A stretch of DNA of 64,000 nt, taken from Sphingomonas sp. (GTDB lineage: Bacteria; Pseudomonadota; Alphaproteobacteria; Sphingomonadales; Sphingomonadaceae). The DNA is taken from the NCBI RefSeq assembly GCF_026460985.1, contig NZ_JAPKNM010000025.1, positions 1-64,000 on the forward strand, given 5' to 3'. Within the stretch, counting starts at the first letter, position 1. Each line of letters opens with the position of its first letter. Positions 26,639 through 36,100 of this stretch are shown here, piece by piece. Made by a program: the position numbers and the translations under genes. The notes under the pieces are model-generated. The model had not been told where the DNA came from. It was given only the letters and a program-made list of their open reading frames with translations, and searched no databases.

Positions 26639-28084
26639 ATGCACCACGGCAAACCTTACTTCTTCGTCGGCATCGGCGGCTCGGGGATGATGCCCCTGGC
26701 GATGATCCTGGCGGGGCAGGGCGCCACCGTCGCCGGATCGGACCGCAGCCTCGACGCGGGCCGGCTTCCCGCCAAGTTCGACGATCTGAAGCGCCGCGGC
26801 GTCGCGCTCTTCCCGCAGGACGGCAGCGGCGTGGCTTCTCCCGAGCAGATCGTGGTCGCCTCCGCCGCGATCGAGGCGAGCGTCCCCGACATGGTCCGCG
26901 CCGCCGCGCTCGGCAATGCGCGGATGACGCGCGCCGAGCTCAACGCCGCCCTGTTCAACGCCGCCCCGCAGTCGATCGGCGTCGCAGGCACCAGCGGCAA
27001 GTCGACCGTGACGGGCATGATCGGCTGGATCCTCCATGCGTGCGGGCGCGACCCGACGGTGATGAACGGCGCCGTGATGAAGAACTTCGTCTCGTCCGAC
27101 GCGCCCTTCGCCAGCGCGCTGGTCGGCGCGGGCGATGCCTATGTGAGCGAAGTCGACGAGAGCGACGGTTCGATCGCGCTCTATCGGCCCGGGGTGGCGG
27201 TGCTCAACAATGTCAGCCTCGATCACATGCCGATGGAGAAGCTGATCGAGCTGTTTGGCGCCTTCATCGCCAAGGCGGGCAAGGCGGTGGTCAACCTCGA
27301 CAATGGCGAAGGCGCGGCGCTGGCGATGACCTTGCCCGCCGATCGGCTGCTCACCTTCGCGATCGAGGGCGATGCCGATCTGGTCGCGCGCGATCTTTCG
27401 GAGCGGCCCTTCGGCATCGGCTTCGCGTTGACCGAGCGTGGCGGCGCTGCCGTGGACGTCGAATTGCGGGTGCCTGGCCGGCACAATGTGTCCAATGCCC
27501 TCGCCGCGATCGGCGCGGCGCGCGCCGCGGGGATTTCGCTCGAGGATGCCGCCCGGGCGATCCGGCAGTTCCAGGGACTGAAGCGCCGCTTCGAGCTGGT
27601 CGGCGAGGCCGGCGGCGTCGCCGTGATCGACGATTTCGGGCACAATCCCGACAAGATCGCCGCCACCCTCGACACGCTCCACGCCTTTCCCGGGCGACTG
27701 CTGCTGCTGTTCCAGCCGCACGGCTATGGTCCGCTCAAGGTGATGCGCGCCGAGTTGGTGGCGATGTTCGCGTCGAAGCTGGGCGGGGACGATCTGCTCG
27801 TGCTCCCCGATCCGGTCTATCAGGGCGGCACCGTCGCGCGCGAAGTGACCAGCGCCGACATCGTCGCCGACGTCGCCGCCACCGGCGCGCAGGCGCTGCA
27901 TATTCCCGATCGCGAAGGGGCGGCGGCCCATCTCGTCGCGCAGGCCCGGCTCGGTGATCGCATCGTGGTGATGGGCGCCCGCGACGACACGCTCAGCCTG
28001 CTCGCGCAGGCGATGCTGGAGGGGCTCGGCCAGCGCCGAATCGCGACTGCGCAAGGGGGCTTGCATCCGCACCCGGGTACGTGA
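26639..28084 (+). CDS. Mur ligase, probable UDP-MurNAc:tripeptide ligase (Mpl-like)
   Basis: 481 aa. N-terminal Rossmann domain [20 protein letters not shown] as in MurC/Mpl, ATP P-loop [15 protein letters not shown] (GTSGKST at 117-123), central motif [21 protein letters not shown], and the C-terminal domain with [20 protein letters not shown]. MurC adds L-alanine; Mpl adds the recycled tripeptide to UDP-MurNAc. The divergent neighbour ldcA, which produces that tripeptide, favours the Mpl role. MurC itself usually lies in the division cluster, which is not here. Ligase identity is well supported; the exact acceptor is inferred. Confidence 0.8.
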   Translation: MHHGKPYFFVGIGGSGMMPLAMILAGQGATVAGSDRSLDAGRLPAKFDDLKRRGVALFPQDGSGVASPEQIVVASAAIEASVPDMVRAAALGNARMTRAELNAALFNAAPQSIGVAGTSGKSTVTGMIGWILHACGRDPTVMNGAVMKNFVSSDAPFASALVGAGDAYVSEVDESDGSIALYRPGVAVLNNVSLDHMPMEKLIELFGAFIAKAGKAVVNLDNGEGAALAMTLPADRLLTFAIEGDADLVARDLSERPFGIGFALTERGGAAVDVELRVPGRHNVSNALAAIGAARAAGISLEDAARAIRQFQGLKRRFELVGEAGGVAVIDDFGHNPDKIAATLDTLHAFPGRLLLLFQPHGYGPLKVMRAELVAMFASKLGGDDLLVLPDPVYQGGTVAREVTSADIVADVAATGAQALHIPDREGAAAHLVAQARLGDRIVVMGARDDTLSLLAQAMLEGLGQRRIATAQGGLHPHPGT

Positions 28085-28171
28085 CACCTTGTGCCGGCTT
28101 GCTTGGTTCCCTCTTCGCGAGCCAGTGCGTGGCCGGAAGTTTGTCACTACGGAGCGCGGCCTTCCGGCCAC

Positions 28172-28525
28172 TTACCCTTCCGCTGGGATTCCAGGACCTG
28201 GCTTATGCCCGCGGGGATGTTCCACCCGGGCACGCCTGATCCGTAGTCCGATGAACAGGACGGTGGGCCAGAACACCGTGTTCAGGACGTCGCTCGTCGT
28301 ATCCGGCATCCACCGCCCATGGTTTATGCGGTCGAAGACCTCGTTGGCGAACTCCGCGACATAGACCGCGAGCAACGGCCAGGGAGTCGCGAGCGAGCGG
28401 CCGGTCACCACGCGCACGAAGAGCAGGACCGCCATTCCGGCATGGATGTGGAGGACGGTATCGGGAGCGCCGGTGCCGTCGCCGACCCAGGCGATCAGGC
28501 GGCCATATAGTTCGATCGGGTTCAT
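28172..28525 (-). CDS. Small integral membrane protein, 117 aa
   Basis: I do not recognise the family. It has about three predicted membrane segments: DTVLHIHAGMAVLLFVRVVT, PWPLLAVYVAEFANEVFD and DVLNTVFWPTVLFIGLRIRR. Conserved-looking charged pairs (ANEVFDRINHGRW) sit between spans. The start at 28525 gives MNPIELYGRLIAW. It is convergent with the Mur ligase gene. The stretch 28085-28171 before it has no feature of note. Confidence 0.6.
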   Translation of the reverse strand: MNPIELYGRLIAWVGDGTGAPDTVLHIHAGMAVLLFVRVVTGRSLATPWPLLAVYVAEFANEVFDRINHGRWMPDTTSDVLNTVFWPTVLFIGLRIRRARVEHPRGHKPGPGIPAEG

Positions 28526-28675
28526 GCGGCGTGCCTTAGCCGATGATCTCCCTGCACGGCTATGCCCGCGTCGCAAGGGCGCGGCGTTCCTCGCGGCTCC
28601 GGAGCCAGGATACTCCCCGAGATGCAAACTCGCTTGTCTGCATGTCGTGCTAGCTTGCCGATATGTAAAACAACA

Positions 28676-28713
28676 TTGACATTACACGCCGCGGTGCGTA
28701 AAGCTACCTTTAC
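28676..28713 (+). promoter_or_regulatory. Promoter with overlapping palindromic operator
   Basis: -35 TTGACA (28676-28681), 17-bp spacer, -10-like TAAAGC (28699-28704). The -10 is embedded in a perfect inverted repeat GTAAAG-CTAC-CTTTAC (28698-28713). A second, weaker dyad TGTAA..TTACA brackets the -35. The palindrome is in the right place for repression of the operon that begins at 28737, which encodes an XRE regulator. Confidence 0.55.
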
Positions 28714-28736
28714 TGATTCGAAAGGGAGCTTGACAT

Positions 28737-29159
28737 ATGAAGATGGCTACACCCGCCGGCCGCCGCTATCTGCGGCGCTTTTTCCCGACGATGTTCGCCT
28801 ATGTGGCGGTGCTGTTCGCCTGCGTCTGGGCGATCGAGGCGTGGCATCCGACCGGGCTCGAGCTGGTCGTGCTCTCGGTGCTGCCCGCCGTCCCGATCAT
28901 CGGCGCGATCGTCGTCATGGGGCTCTATCTGGTCGAGGAGACCGACGAGTTCCTCCGCCAGCGGATCGCGAGCTGCATGCTGTTCGGCACCGGCGTGCTG
29001 CTGGCGGCGAGCACGGTCTACGGTTTCCTCGTCAATGGCGGCGCGATCAGCCCCAGCGCCGAGCTGCCGCTCTGGGCCTTCCCCTTGTGGTGCGCCGCAT
29101 GGGGCCTGGCGCAATGCGTGGTCGGCCTGCGCGACCATGCCGCGGGAGGGGGCGAATGA
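28737..29159 (+). CDS. Hypothetical membrane protein, first gene of XRE operon
   Basis: 140 aa with four predicted membrane spans: PTMFAYVAVLFACVWAIEAW, LELVVLSVLPAVPIIGAIVV, CMLFGTGVLLAASTVYGFLV and WAFPLWCAAWGLAQCVVGLR. A conserved-looking acidic loop, YLVEETDEFLRQRIA, lies between spans 2 and 3. Its stop overlaps the start of the XRE regulator gene (ATGA). Membrane proteins of this kind often precede a small YozG-type XRE regulator; no function is assigned. Confidence 0.75.
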   Translation: MKMATPAGRRYLRRFFPTMFAYVAVLFACVWAIEAWHPTGLELVVLSVLPAVPIIGAIVVMGLYLVEETDEFLRQRIASCMLFGTGVLLAASTVYGFLVNGGAISPSAELPLWAFPLWCAAWGLAQCVVGLRDHAAGGGE

Positions 29160-29362
29160 AGAACCGCCTCCGCGTGCTCCGCGCCGAGCGCGAATGGAGC
29201 CAGCAGGACCTTGCCGAACGGCTCGAGGTCTCGCGCCAGAGCGTGAACGCGATCGAGACCGGCCGCTACGACCCCTCGCTGCCGCTCGCCTTCAGGATCG
29301 CCGACCTGTTCGGCCTCACCATCGAGGAAATCTTCCTCAACCCAGCAAAGGACGTCCAATGA
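29156..29362 (+). CDS. Small XRE-family transcriptional regulator
   Basis: 68 aa and almost entirely a helix-turn-helix: LRVLRAEREWSQQDLAERLE, VSRQSVNAIETGRYDPSLPL, AFRIADLFGLTIEEIF. This is the compact YozG/YgzD-type XRE repressor. Start ATG at 29156 overlaps the previous gene and its stop overlaps the following hydrolase gene (both ATGA), so the three genes are translationally coupled. It probably acts on the palindrome at 28698-28713. Confidence 0.88.
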   Translation: MKNRLRVLRAEREWSQQDLAERLEVSRQSVNAIETGRYDPSLPLAFRIADLFGLTIEEIFLNPAKDVQ

Positions 29363-30273
29363 TCGCCCGCATCCTCTTCGCGCTCGCCGCGACCGCCAGC
29401 ATCCCCGCCATCCTCGGCCCCCAGCCGGCCCATGCCGCGGTCGCGCCGGCAAAGCTGATCCAGATGGAGCACATCTCGGTCGAAGTGATCGGCACGGGCA
29501 GCCCGGTGATCCTGATCCCCGGCCTTTCCAGCCCGCGCGCGGTGTGGGACGGCGTGGCGCCCGAGCTCGCCAAGTCGCACAGCGTCTACCTGGTCCAGGT
29601 CAACGGCTTCGGCGGCGACGATCCGCGCGCCAACCTCAAGCCGGGCGTGCTGGAAGGCGTGGTCGCCGATCTCCACACGCTGATCGGCGACCGGAAGATC
29701 GCGGGCGCGGCGGTGATCGGGCATTCGATGGGCGGCCTGGCGGGTCTGATGCTCGCCGCGCGTCATCCGGCGAGCGTCGGGCGATTGATGGTGGTCGACG
29801 CGCTGCCGTGGTTCGGGGTGCTGATGGCGCAGCCGGGAAGCGAATTGACCGTCGCGATGGTCGAGCCCCGTGCGGCGCAGATGCGCGACACCGTGACCGC
29901 CAGCTATGGCAAGCCGCCGAGCAGGGCCGCGGCGGAAGCCAATGTCGCGTCGCTGACGCTCAAGCCCGAGAGCCGTGCAAAGGCGACCGAATGGGCGATG
30001 GCCGCCGATCCGCGCGTCACCGCACTGGCGCTCTACGAGGATTTGACCACCGACATGCGCTCCGAGCTCAAGGCGATCCGCGCGCCGGCGACCATCGTCT
30101 ATGCTTGGAACAGCCAGTATCCGACGAAGGATCGCGCGGACGCCTTCTTCCGCGGCCAATATGCTTCGATCCCGAACGTCACCTATGTCGGGATCGGCGA
30201 TTCGGCGCACTTCGTCATGCTCGATCAGCCCGCGGCCTTCGCCGCCGCGCTGGCCGCCTTCCTCGCCGGCTGA
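29359..30273 (+). CDS. Secreted alpha/beta hydrolase
   Basis: 304 aa. Signal peptide ending AHA (about residue 26). Alpha/beta-hydrolase fold: oxyanion region VILIPGLSSPRAVWDGV, nucleophile elbow AAVIGHSMGGLAGLMLA (Ser in GHSMG), catalytic His in GDSAHFVMLDQP near the end. Substrate unknown; the family includes esterases and lactonases. Third gene of the membrane protein-XRE-hydrolase operon, which suggests that the regulator controls response to a compound that the hydrolase processes in the periplasm. Confidence 0.88.
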   Translation: MIARILFALAATASIPAILGPQPAHAAVAPAKLIQMEHISVEVIGTGSPVILIPGLSSPRAVWDGVAPELAKSHSVYLVQVNGFGGDDPRANLKPGVLEGVVADLHTLIGDRKIAGAAVIGHSMGGLAGLMLAARHPASVGRLMVVDALPWFGVLMAQPGSELTVAMVEPRAAQMRDTVTASYGKPPSRAAAEANVASLTLKPESRAKATEWAMAADPRVTALALYEDLTTDMRSELKAIRAPATIVYAWNSQYPTKDRADAFFRGQYASIPNVTYVGIGDSAHFVMLDQPAAFAAALAAFLAG

Positions 30274-30280
30274 CAAAGAA

Positions 30281-30304
30281 GGGCCCGGGGAGATCCCCGG
30301 GCCC
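30281..30304 (-). terminator. Terminator-like hairpin between convergent genes
   Basis: GGGCCCGGGG-AGAT-CCCCGGGCCC: a perfect 10-bp GC stem. On the minus strand it is followed by TTCTTTG, so it would best stop transcription of the DUF2171 gene. It may also block read-through from the hydrolase operon. Confidence 0.7.
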
Positions 30305-30336
30305 AGTTGTGCTCACCTCGATTGTCCGGTGCCGGT

Positions 30337-31191
30337 TCAATAGGTGCCGGAGAAGCTGCGGTTGAGATTGCGCCCGGTCGACCAGTCGTCGCGATCCTCG
30401 TCGCGACCGCCGTCGCCGAACAGCGCGCCCGATCGTTCCTCGTCGCGCCAATGCGCCTGCGCCTCCGCGGCGCTCTTGCGCAGCACCACCCGGTCGTCGA
30501 CCGACTGGATCCAGCGCGAGGGGATCGAATGGTGGTGCCCGCCGGCATCGCTGTCGCTCTTGGTCAGCAGGATGCGATCGCCGCGGATCTTGTCGACCGT
30601 GCCGACATGGCTGCCGTCCGAGCCGACCACTTCCATATGTTCGTTCACGCGGCGCAGCGAATCGCGCTGTCCCTGGCGCTCGCTGCGCCAGCTGGTGAAC
30701 TCGTTGTGGAAGCGCTGCGAATTCTCGCGGCGATATTCGTCATAGTCGCGGTCGAGCTCGGCGATGCGCTGGCGGCGCCACGTATGATAGTGGTCGTCGC
30801 CGGCCGCGCCGCGGGCGCGCTCGCCGCGCCCGATGCGGTCGTCATAGCGCTGGTCCCGTTCGCGGCGGCGCTCGGCCTCCTCGTCGCCGAACCATGCGCG
30901 CACCTCGTCGCCGGCGCGATCGAGGAAGCCGCGGTCCTCGCCATAGCCTGCACGGCGGGCATAGCTGCGCTCGCGGCCCCTGTCGCCGCGACCCTGCCAG
31001 TCGCGTTCGTCGCGCCGGCCGGCATAGTCGCCGCGTTCGCGTCCGCCATAGCCCAGCTCGCCGGCTGCGGCGTAGTCGCGCGCGCTCGAATAGCTATGGT
31101 CGCGGCCCGAGCCGTAATCCTCGGTATAGTCCTGCGGGTCGTCGCGGTCATAGGGGTCGCGCCGCCCAAATCGGCTGTTGCGGTCGTCCAT
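30337..31191 (-). CDS. DUF2171-domain protein with long charged N-terminus
   Basis: 284 aa. Residues 1-150 are low-complexity and rich in Arg, Asp, Gly and Tyr (MDDRNSRFGRRDPYDRDDPQ and similar), with an embedded SWFGD-type segment AGDEVRAWFGDEEAERRRE. The C-terminal part has a DUF2171/PRC-barrel-like beta unit: HMEVVGSDGSHVGTVDKIRG, ILLTKSDSDAGGHHHSIPSR, WIQSVDDRVVLRKSAAEAQ. No signal peptide. Such proteins are often stress-related, but this is general knowledge, not evidence from this gene. Confidence 0.8.
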   Translation of the reverse strand: MDDRNSRFGRRDPYDRDDPQDYTEDYGSGRDHSYSSARDYAAAGELGYGGRERGDYAGRRDERDWQGRGDRGRERSYARRAGYGEDRGFLDRAGDEVRAWFGDEEAERRRERDQRYDDRIGRGERARGAAGDDHYHTWRRQRIAELDRDYDEYRRENSQRFHNEFTSWRSERQGQRDSLRRVNEHMEVVGSDGSHVGTVDKIRGDRILLTKSDSDAGGHHHSIPSRWIQSVDDRVVLRKSAAEAQAHWRDEERSGALFGDGGRDEDRDDWSTGRNLNRSFSGTY

Positions 31192-31421
31192 CTCGCCTCT
31201 CTCCTGATCGTTCGTCGGGCAAGGCGCGGCGAGCGTGGATCACCGCCGCGCCGACGCGGGATTCAGCGTGCGAGTGGGGTCTAAGGTTCCGGCATCCCGC
31301 CGGATTCGCGGCCGTTCTGGCGTGGTGGGAGGGCGCTCCGCCGCCGCGGTCTCAAGCCAGTTGCATCGCGGATCGGGGCCCGCTAATGGGAGCGCCTTCC
31401 GGGCAACCGGAGACCGGCGGC

Positions 31422-31497
31422 GGGGCTGTAGCTCAGATGGGAGAGCGCTGCAATCGCACTGCAGAGGTCAGGGGTTCGATTCCCCTCAGCTCCACCA
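31422..31497 (+). tRNA. tRNA-Ala (anticodon CGC)
   Basis: 76 bases including an encoded CCA. Acceptor arm GGGGCTG pairs with CAGCTCC (one G-T). D arm GCTC..GAGC, anticodon stem CTGCA/TGCAG with loop ATCGCAC (anticodon CGC), T arm GGGG-TTCGATT-CCCC. It reads GCG codons. Its 3' end is the left member of a 13-base direct repeat whose partner closes the downstream czc operon. Confidence 0.96.
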
Positions 31498-31575
31498 CCG
31501 CCGCCCCTTCCGAACGGAAATGCCCAGCGCAACCGCCGCGGTGACAATGCCGGCGGCATCGCCTATGGCGTCCGC

Positions 31576-31908
31576 ATGTTGCGCCGCTGCTGGCTCGTGA
31601 TGCTCTGCCTGCTCGCCTCGTCCCTGGTGGCGACGACGACGGTGCACGCGCGCGAGGCATTGACGATCGCGGAGATCTCGTGCGGCGGCGACGTGCATGT
31701 GGCCGGCGATAGCGACGAGGCGCCCGCGGACCAGGATCGCGCCGCGCCGCACCAACATGGCGCCTGTCATGGCCATGCCTATGCGATCGGATCCGATGCG
31801 GTGACGGCCGCACGCCATGCGGTCCGCTCCGGCGAGTCGGCATCGCGGCGCGCGCCCGGCCTCGCTTCGCTCTCGATCGATCCGGCCCTGAAGCCGCCAA
31901 GGAGCTGA
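31576..31908 (+). CDS. Small secreted His-rich protein (CzcI-like position)
   Basis: 110 aa. Signal peptide MLRRCWLVMLCLLASSLVAT..VHA. The mature part has a short histidine-rich stretch (AAPHQHGACHGHAYAIGSD) suited to metal binding. It immediately precedes the czcB-czcA pair, the place occupied by CzcI or other small periplasmic metal proteins in cation-efflux operons. No stronger family match is recognised; the name reflects position and composition. Confidence 0.6.
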   Translation: MLRRCWLVMLCLLASSLVATTTVHAREALTIAEISCGGDVHVAGDSDEAPADQDRAAPHQHGACHGHAYAIGSDAVTAARHAVRSGESASRRAPGLASLSIDPALKPPRS

Positions 31909-31992
31909 CGCCCGGCGCGCACGCGCGTGCCTCGCTCCTTGACTGCAACTTGCGTGGCGCCGGGCTTCGGCGCCACGCCGGGGAATCGTTCC

Positions 31993-33117
31993 ATGACATC
32001 GAAGACAGCGACGCTTTCGCTCGCCCTGCTGCTCGCCGCGTGCGGCGCCGGCGAGGATATCGCGCAGAATCATCCCGAGACCGAAACGCACGGCGACGAG
32101 GGCGTCGTCACGCTCACGCCCCAACAGATCGACACCGCGGCGATCGAGCTGACCCAGCCGACGATCGGCGGCAGCGGCGGCGCGATCGCGCTTCCCGCGA
32201 CGATCGAAGGCGATCCCCAGGGCACGCGCGTCGTGTCGGCGGCGATCGGCGGGCGCGTGGTGACGCTGACCCGCAACCTGGGGGAGGACGTCCGGCGCGG
32301 CGAGACGCTCGCGGTCATCGAGAGCCGCGAAGCCGCCGCGCTCAACGCCGATGTGGAGGCGGCCGCCGCGCGCGCCGAGCTCGCCCGCTCCAACCTCAAG
32401 CGCGAGGAGGCGCTGTTCGCGAGAGGCTATCGGCCCGAGCGCGAGGTGCAGGTCGCGCGCGCCGCCGCCAAGGAGGCCGAGGTCGCGCTTCGCCAGGCGC
32501 GGCAGCAAGTGGCCGCGGCGGGGATCCGGAGCGGCAGCCTCAATCGCATCGTGATCACCGCGCCGATCGGCGGGCAGGTGATCGGGCGGAGCGCCGTGCT
32601 CGGCCAGACGGTCGCGGCCGATGCCGAGCTGTTCCGGCTGGCGAACCTGTCGCAGCTGAGCGTCACGCTCTCGCTCCAGCCCGGCGATGCCGGCCGGGTG
32701 CGGCCGGGCATGACGATCGAGGTCGACGCGGCGGGCCGCCGCCAGGCCGCGCGCATCACCTTCGTCTCGCCGGTCCTCGACGCCGAGACGCGGCAGGTGC
32801 CGGTGATCGCGATGCTCGACAATCGCGCCGGCCGCTGGCGCGTGGGCGAGACCGTCTCGGCGCGCGTGATGCTGCCGTCGGACGGAGACGGCGCGATCCG
32901 CATACCCTCCACCGCGGTGCAGACCGTCGAAGGGCGGACGGTCGTCTTCGTGCGGACCCCAAGCGGCTTCCGCGCGACGCCGGTGGCGCTGGGCCGGCAG
33001 GACGGCGGCAGCGTCGTGGTGACCTCCGGCCTTACCGGGCGCGAGCAGATCGCCGCGGCCAACAGCTTCACGCTGAAATCGGCGCTCGGCGCGTCCGAAG
33101 CCGGGCACGAGGACTGA
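31993..33117 (+). CDS. czcB: RND efflux periplasmic adaptor, CzcB-like
   Basis: 374 aa. Lipobox LLLAAC (Cys17), so a membrane-anchored adaptor. Order of parts: acidic His-containing N-terminus (NHPETETHGDEG), lipoyl halves (GGRVVTLTRNLGEDVRRGET and ITAPIGGQVIGRSAVLGQTV), a helical hairpin of 90-100 residues between them (AAARAELARSNLKREEALFA), then beta-barrel and membrane-proximal domains. It bridges the inner-membrane pump CzcA to an outer-membrane channel. No czcC (channel) gene is present; the pump must use one encoded elsewhere. czcA starts 5 bp after the stop. Symbol by family. Confidence 0.9.
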   Translation: MTSKTATLSLALLLAACGAGEDIAQNHPETETHGDEGVVTLTPQQIDTAAIELTQPTIGGSGGAIALPATIEGDPQGTRVVSAAIGGRVVTLTRNLGEDVRRGETLAVIESREAAALNADVEAAAARAELARSNLKREEALFARGYRPEREVQVARAAAKEAEVALRQARQQVAAAGIRSGSLNRIVITAPIGGQVIGRSAVLGQTVAADAELFRLANLSQLSVTLSLQPGDAGRVRPGMTIEVDAAGRRQAARITFVSPVLDAETRQVPVIAMLDNRAGRWRVGETVSARVMLPSDGDGAIRIPSTAVQTVEGRTVVFVRTPSGFRATPVALGRQDGGSVVVTSGLTGREQIAAANSFTLKSALGASEAGHED

Positions 33118-33121
33118 TCCG

Positions 33122-36100
33122 ATGATCGATCGCATCGTCGCCTGGTCCGTGGCCAGAAGCTGGCTGGTCCTCCTGCTCACCCTCGCCGCCGCGCTCGCCG
33201 GTGCCGTCGCGCTCTGGCGGCTGCCGATCGACGCCGTGCCCGACATCACCAACAACCAGGTCCAGGTGAACGTGCTCGCCCCGGCGCTGTCGCCCGAGCT
33301 GATCGAGAAGCAGGTCGCCTTCCCGATCGAGACCGCGCTCGCCGGGATCAAGGGACTGGAGAGCACGCGCTCGCTCAGCCGCAACGGCTTCGTCCAGGTG
33401 ACGGCGATCTTCTCCGATTCGACCGACATCTATTTCGCGCGCAGCCAGGTCCAGGAGCGGCTGATCGCGGCGCAGGAAACGCTGCCCGCGGGCGCGCAGC
33501 CGGAAATGGGGCCGATCGCGACGGGCCTCGGCGAGGTCTATATCTGGACGCTGCGCTATGCCGAGCGGACGCATGACGATCATCGCCCCGGCGAACCCGG
33601 GCTGCAGCCCGACGGGAGCTACATCACGCCCGAGGGCGACCGTCTCGCGACCGAGGCGGACAAGGCGACCTATCTCCACACGGTCCAGGACTGGATCGTC
33701 GCACCGCAGATCAAGACCGTGGCGGGCGTGGCGGGAATCGACTCGCTCGGCGGCTTCGAGAAGGAATATCTCGTCGTCCCCGACGTCCAGCGCCTGGCGC
33801 AATTGCGATTGTCGCTGTCGGATCTCGCCGAGGCGCTCGAGCGCAACAACGTCGCGACCGGCGGCGGTACGGTGGACCGCAACGGAGAGGGGCTCGCCGT
33901 GCGCGCCGATGCGCGCATCCGCGGCCTCGCCGAGCTGCGCGGCACCGTGATCGCCACGCGTGAGGCCACGCCGATCACGCTCGGCCAGGTCGCCGAGGTT
34001 CGGCTGGGGCAGGGCATCCGCCTGGGCGCCGCTTCGGAGAATGGCCGCGAGGTCGTCACCGGAACCGCCATCATGCGCATCGGCGAGAACAGCCGTACGG
34101 TCTCGACCGGCGTGGGCGAGAAGCTCGCGGCGATCGCGCCCTCGCTCCCGCGCGACGTGGTGATCGAGCCGGTGCTCGATCGCACCCAATTGGTCAACGC
34201 GACGATCGCGACGGTGTCGCGCAACCTCGCCGAGGGCGCGTTGCTCGTGATCGCCGTGCTGTTCCTGCTGCTCGGCAATTTCCGGGCCGCGCTGATCGCC
34301 GCTTTGGTCATCCCGGTCACCATGCTGCTCACCGGCATCGGGATGCTCCAGGCGGGCGTGTCGGCGAACCTCATGAGCCTGGGCGCGCTCGACTTCGGCC
34401 TGATCGTCGACGGCGCGGTGATCATCGTCGAGAACGCGCTCCGGCGCATCGCGGAGCGACAGCACCAGGAGGGGCGACCGCTCGTAACCGCCGAGCGACT
34501 GGACGCGGTGTCGAGCGCGGCGCGCGAGATGATCCGCCCTTCGGTCTACGGCCAGGCGATCATCATCCTCGTCTACGTGCCCCTGCTCACGCTGACCGGG
34601 GTCGAGGGCAAGACGTTCGAGCCCATGGCGCTGACGGTGATCATCGCGCTGGCCTTCGCCTTCGTGCTCTCGCTCACCTTCGTACCCGCGGCGATCGCGG
34701 CATGGCTGTCCAGGCCGGTCGAGGAGAAGGAAGGGCGCGTCGTCGCCTGGTTGCGCGGGCGGTACGAGCCGGGGCTGGACCGCGCGATGAAACGGCCGAA
34801 GCGCACCCTCGGCGTCGCGCTCGGCGCGCTCGCGCTCGCGGGGGGCGCCTGGACCACGCTGGGGCAGGAGTTCCTGCCCCAGCTCGACGAAGGCGACGTG
34901 CTGGTCTCGGCGTTCCGCGTTCCCGGCACGTCGATCGAGCAGAGCCAGAAGATGCAGGCGCAGATCGAGCGGGCGCTGCAAGGCATGCCCGAGGTCCGCA
35001 CGATCTTCTCGCGCACCGGCACCGCCGAGGTCGCCTCCGATCCGATGCCGCCCAACGCGACCGATATCTTCATCATGCTCAAGCCGCGCCGCGAATGGCC
35101 CGATCCCGGCGAGAAGAAGGCTGCGATCGTCGAGCGGATCGAGGCGCGGCTCGCCCGCGTGCCGGGCCATGCCTATGAAGTGACCCAGCCGATCCAGATG
35201 CGCTTCAACGAACTGATCGCGGGCGTCCGCTCCGACGTGGCGGTCAAGGTGTTCGGCGAGGACTTTGGCGAGATGAACGCGACCGCCGCGAGGATCGCCG
35301 CGGTGCTGCGGCGCACGCCGGGCGCGGAGGACGTGAAGGTCGAGCAGACCGAGGGGCTCCCCATGCTCGACATCGCCTTCCGCCACGACGCCGCCTCGCG
35401 GCTGGGCGTGCGCGCGCAGGACGTGGCGGACACCGTCGCCGCCGCGGTGGGCGGGCGCGAGGCGGGGGTGATCTTCGAAGGCGACCGGCGCTTCCCAGTG
35501 GTGATCCGCTTGCCGGATCGGGTTCGCGCCGATCTGGAAGCGCTCGGCCAGGTGCCGGTGCCCACGCCGGGGGGTGCGTTCGTGCCGCTGACGTCGGTGG
35601 CCGACATCCGGCTGCTCGACGGTCCGAACCAGATCAGCCGCGAGAACGGCAAGCGCCGGGTCGTCGTCCAGGCGAATGTGCGTGGGCGCGACGTTGCCGG
35701 AGTCGTGGCCGATGCGCGGGCCGCCATCGCCCGCGACGTCCAGCTTCCCGCCGGCATCTGGCTCGAATGGGGCGGCCAGTTCCAGAACCTCGCATCGGCC
35801 CGCGATCGGCTGGCCCTGGTAGTGCCGGTCTGCTTCGTGTCGATCCTGTTGCTGCTCTACGGGGCGCTCGGCAATGTCCGCGACGCCGCGATCGTGTTCA
35901 CCGGCGTGCCCTTGGCGCTGGTCGGCGGGGTCCTGGCGCTCGTGCTGGGCGGGTTGCCCTTCTCGATCTCCGCCGCGGTCGGCTTCATCGCATTGTCGGG
36001 GATCGCGGTGCTCAACGGGCTGGTGATGCTCACCTCGATCCAGCAGCTCGTGGGGCAGGGCCGCGACCGCGCCACGGCCGCCCGCGAAGGCGCGCTTGCG

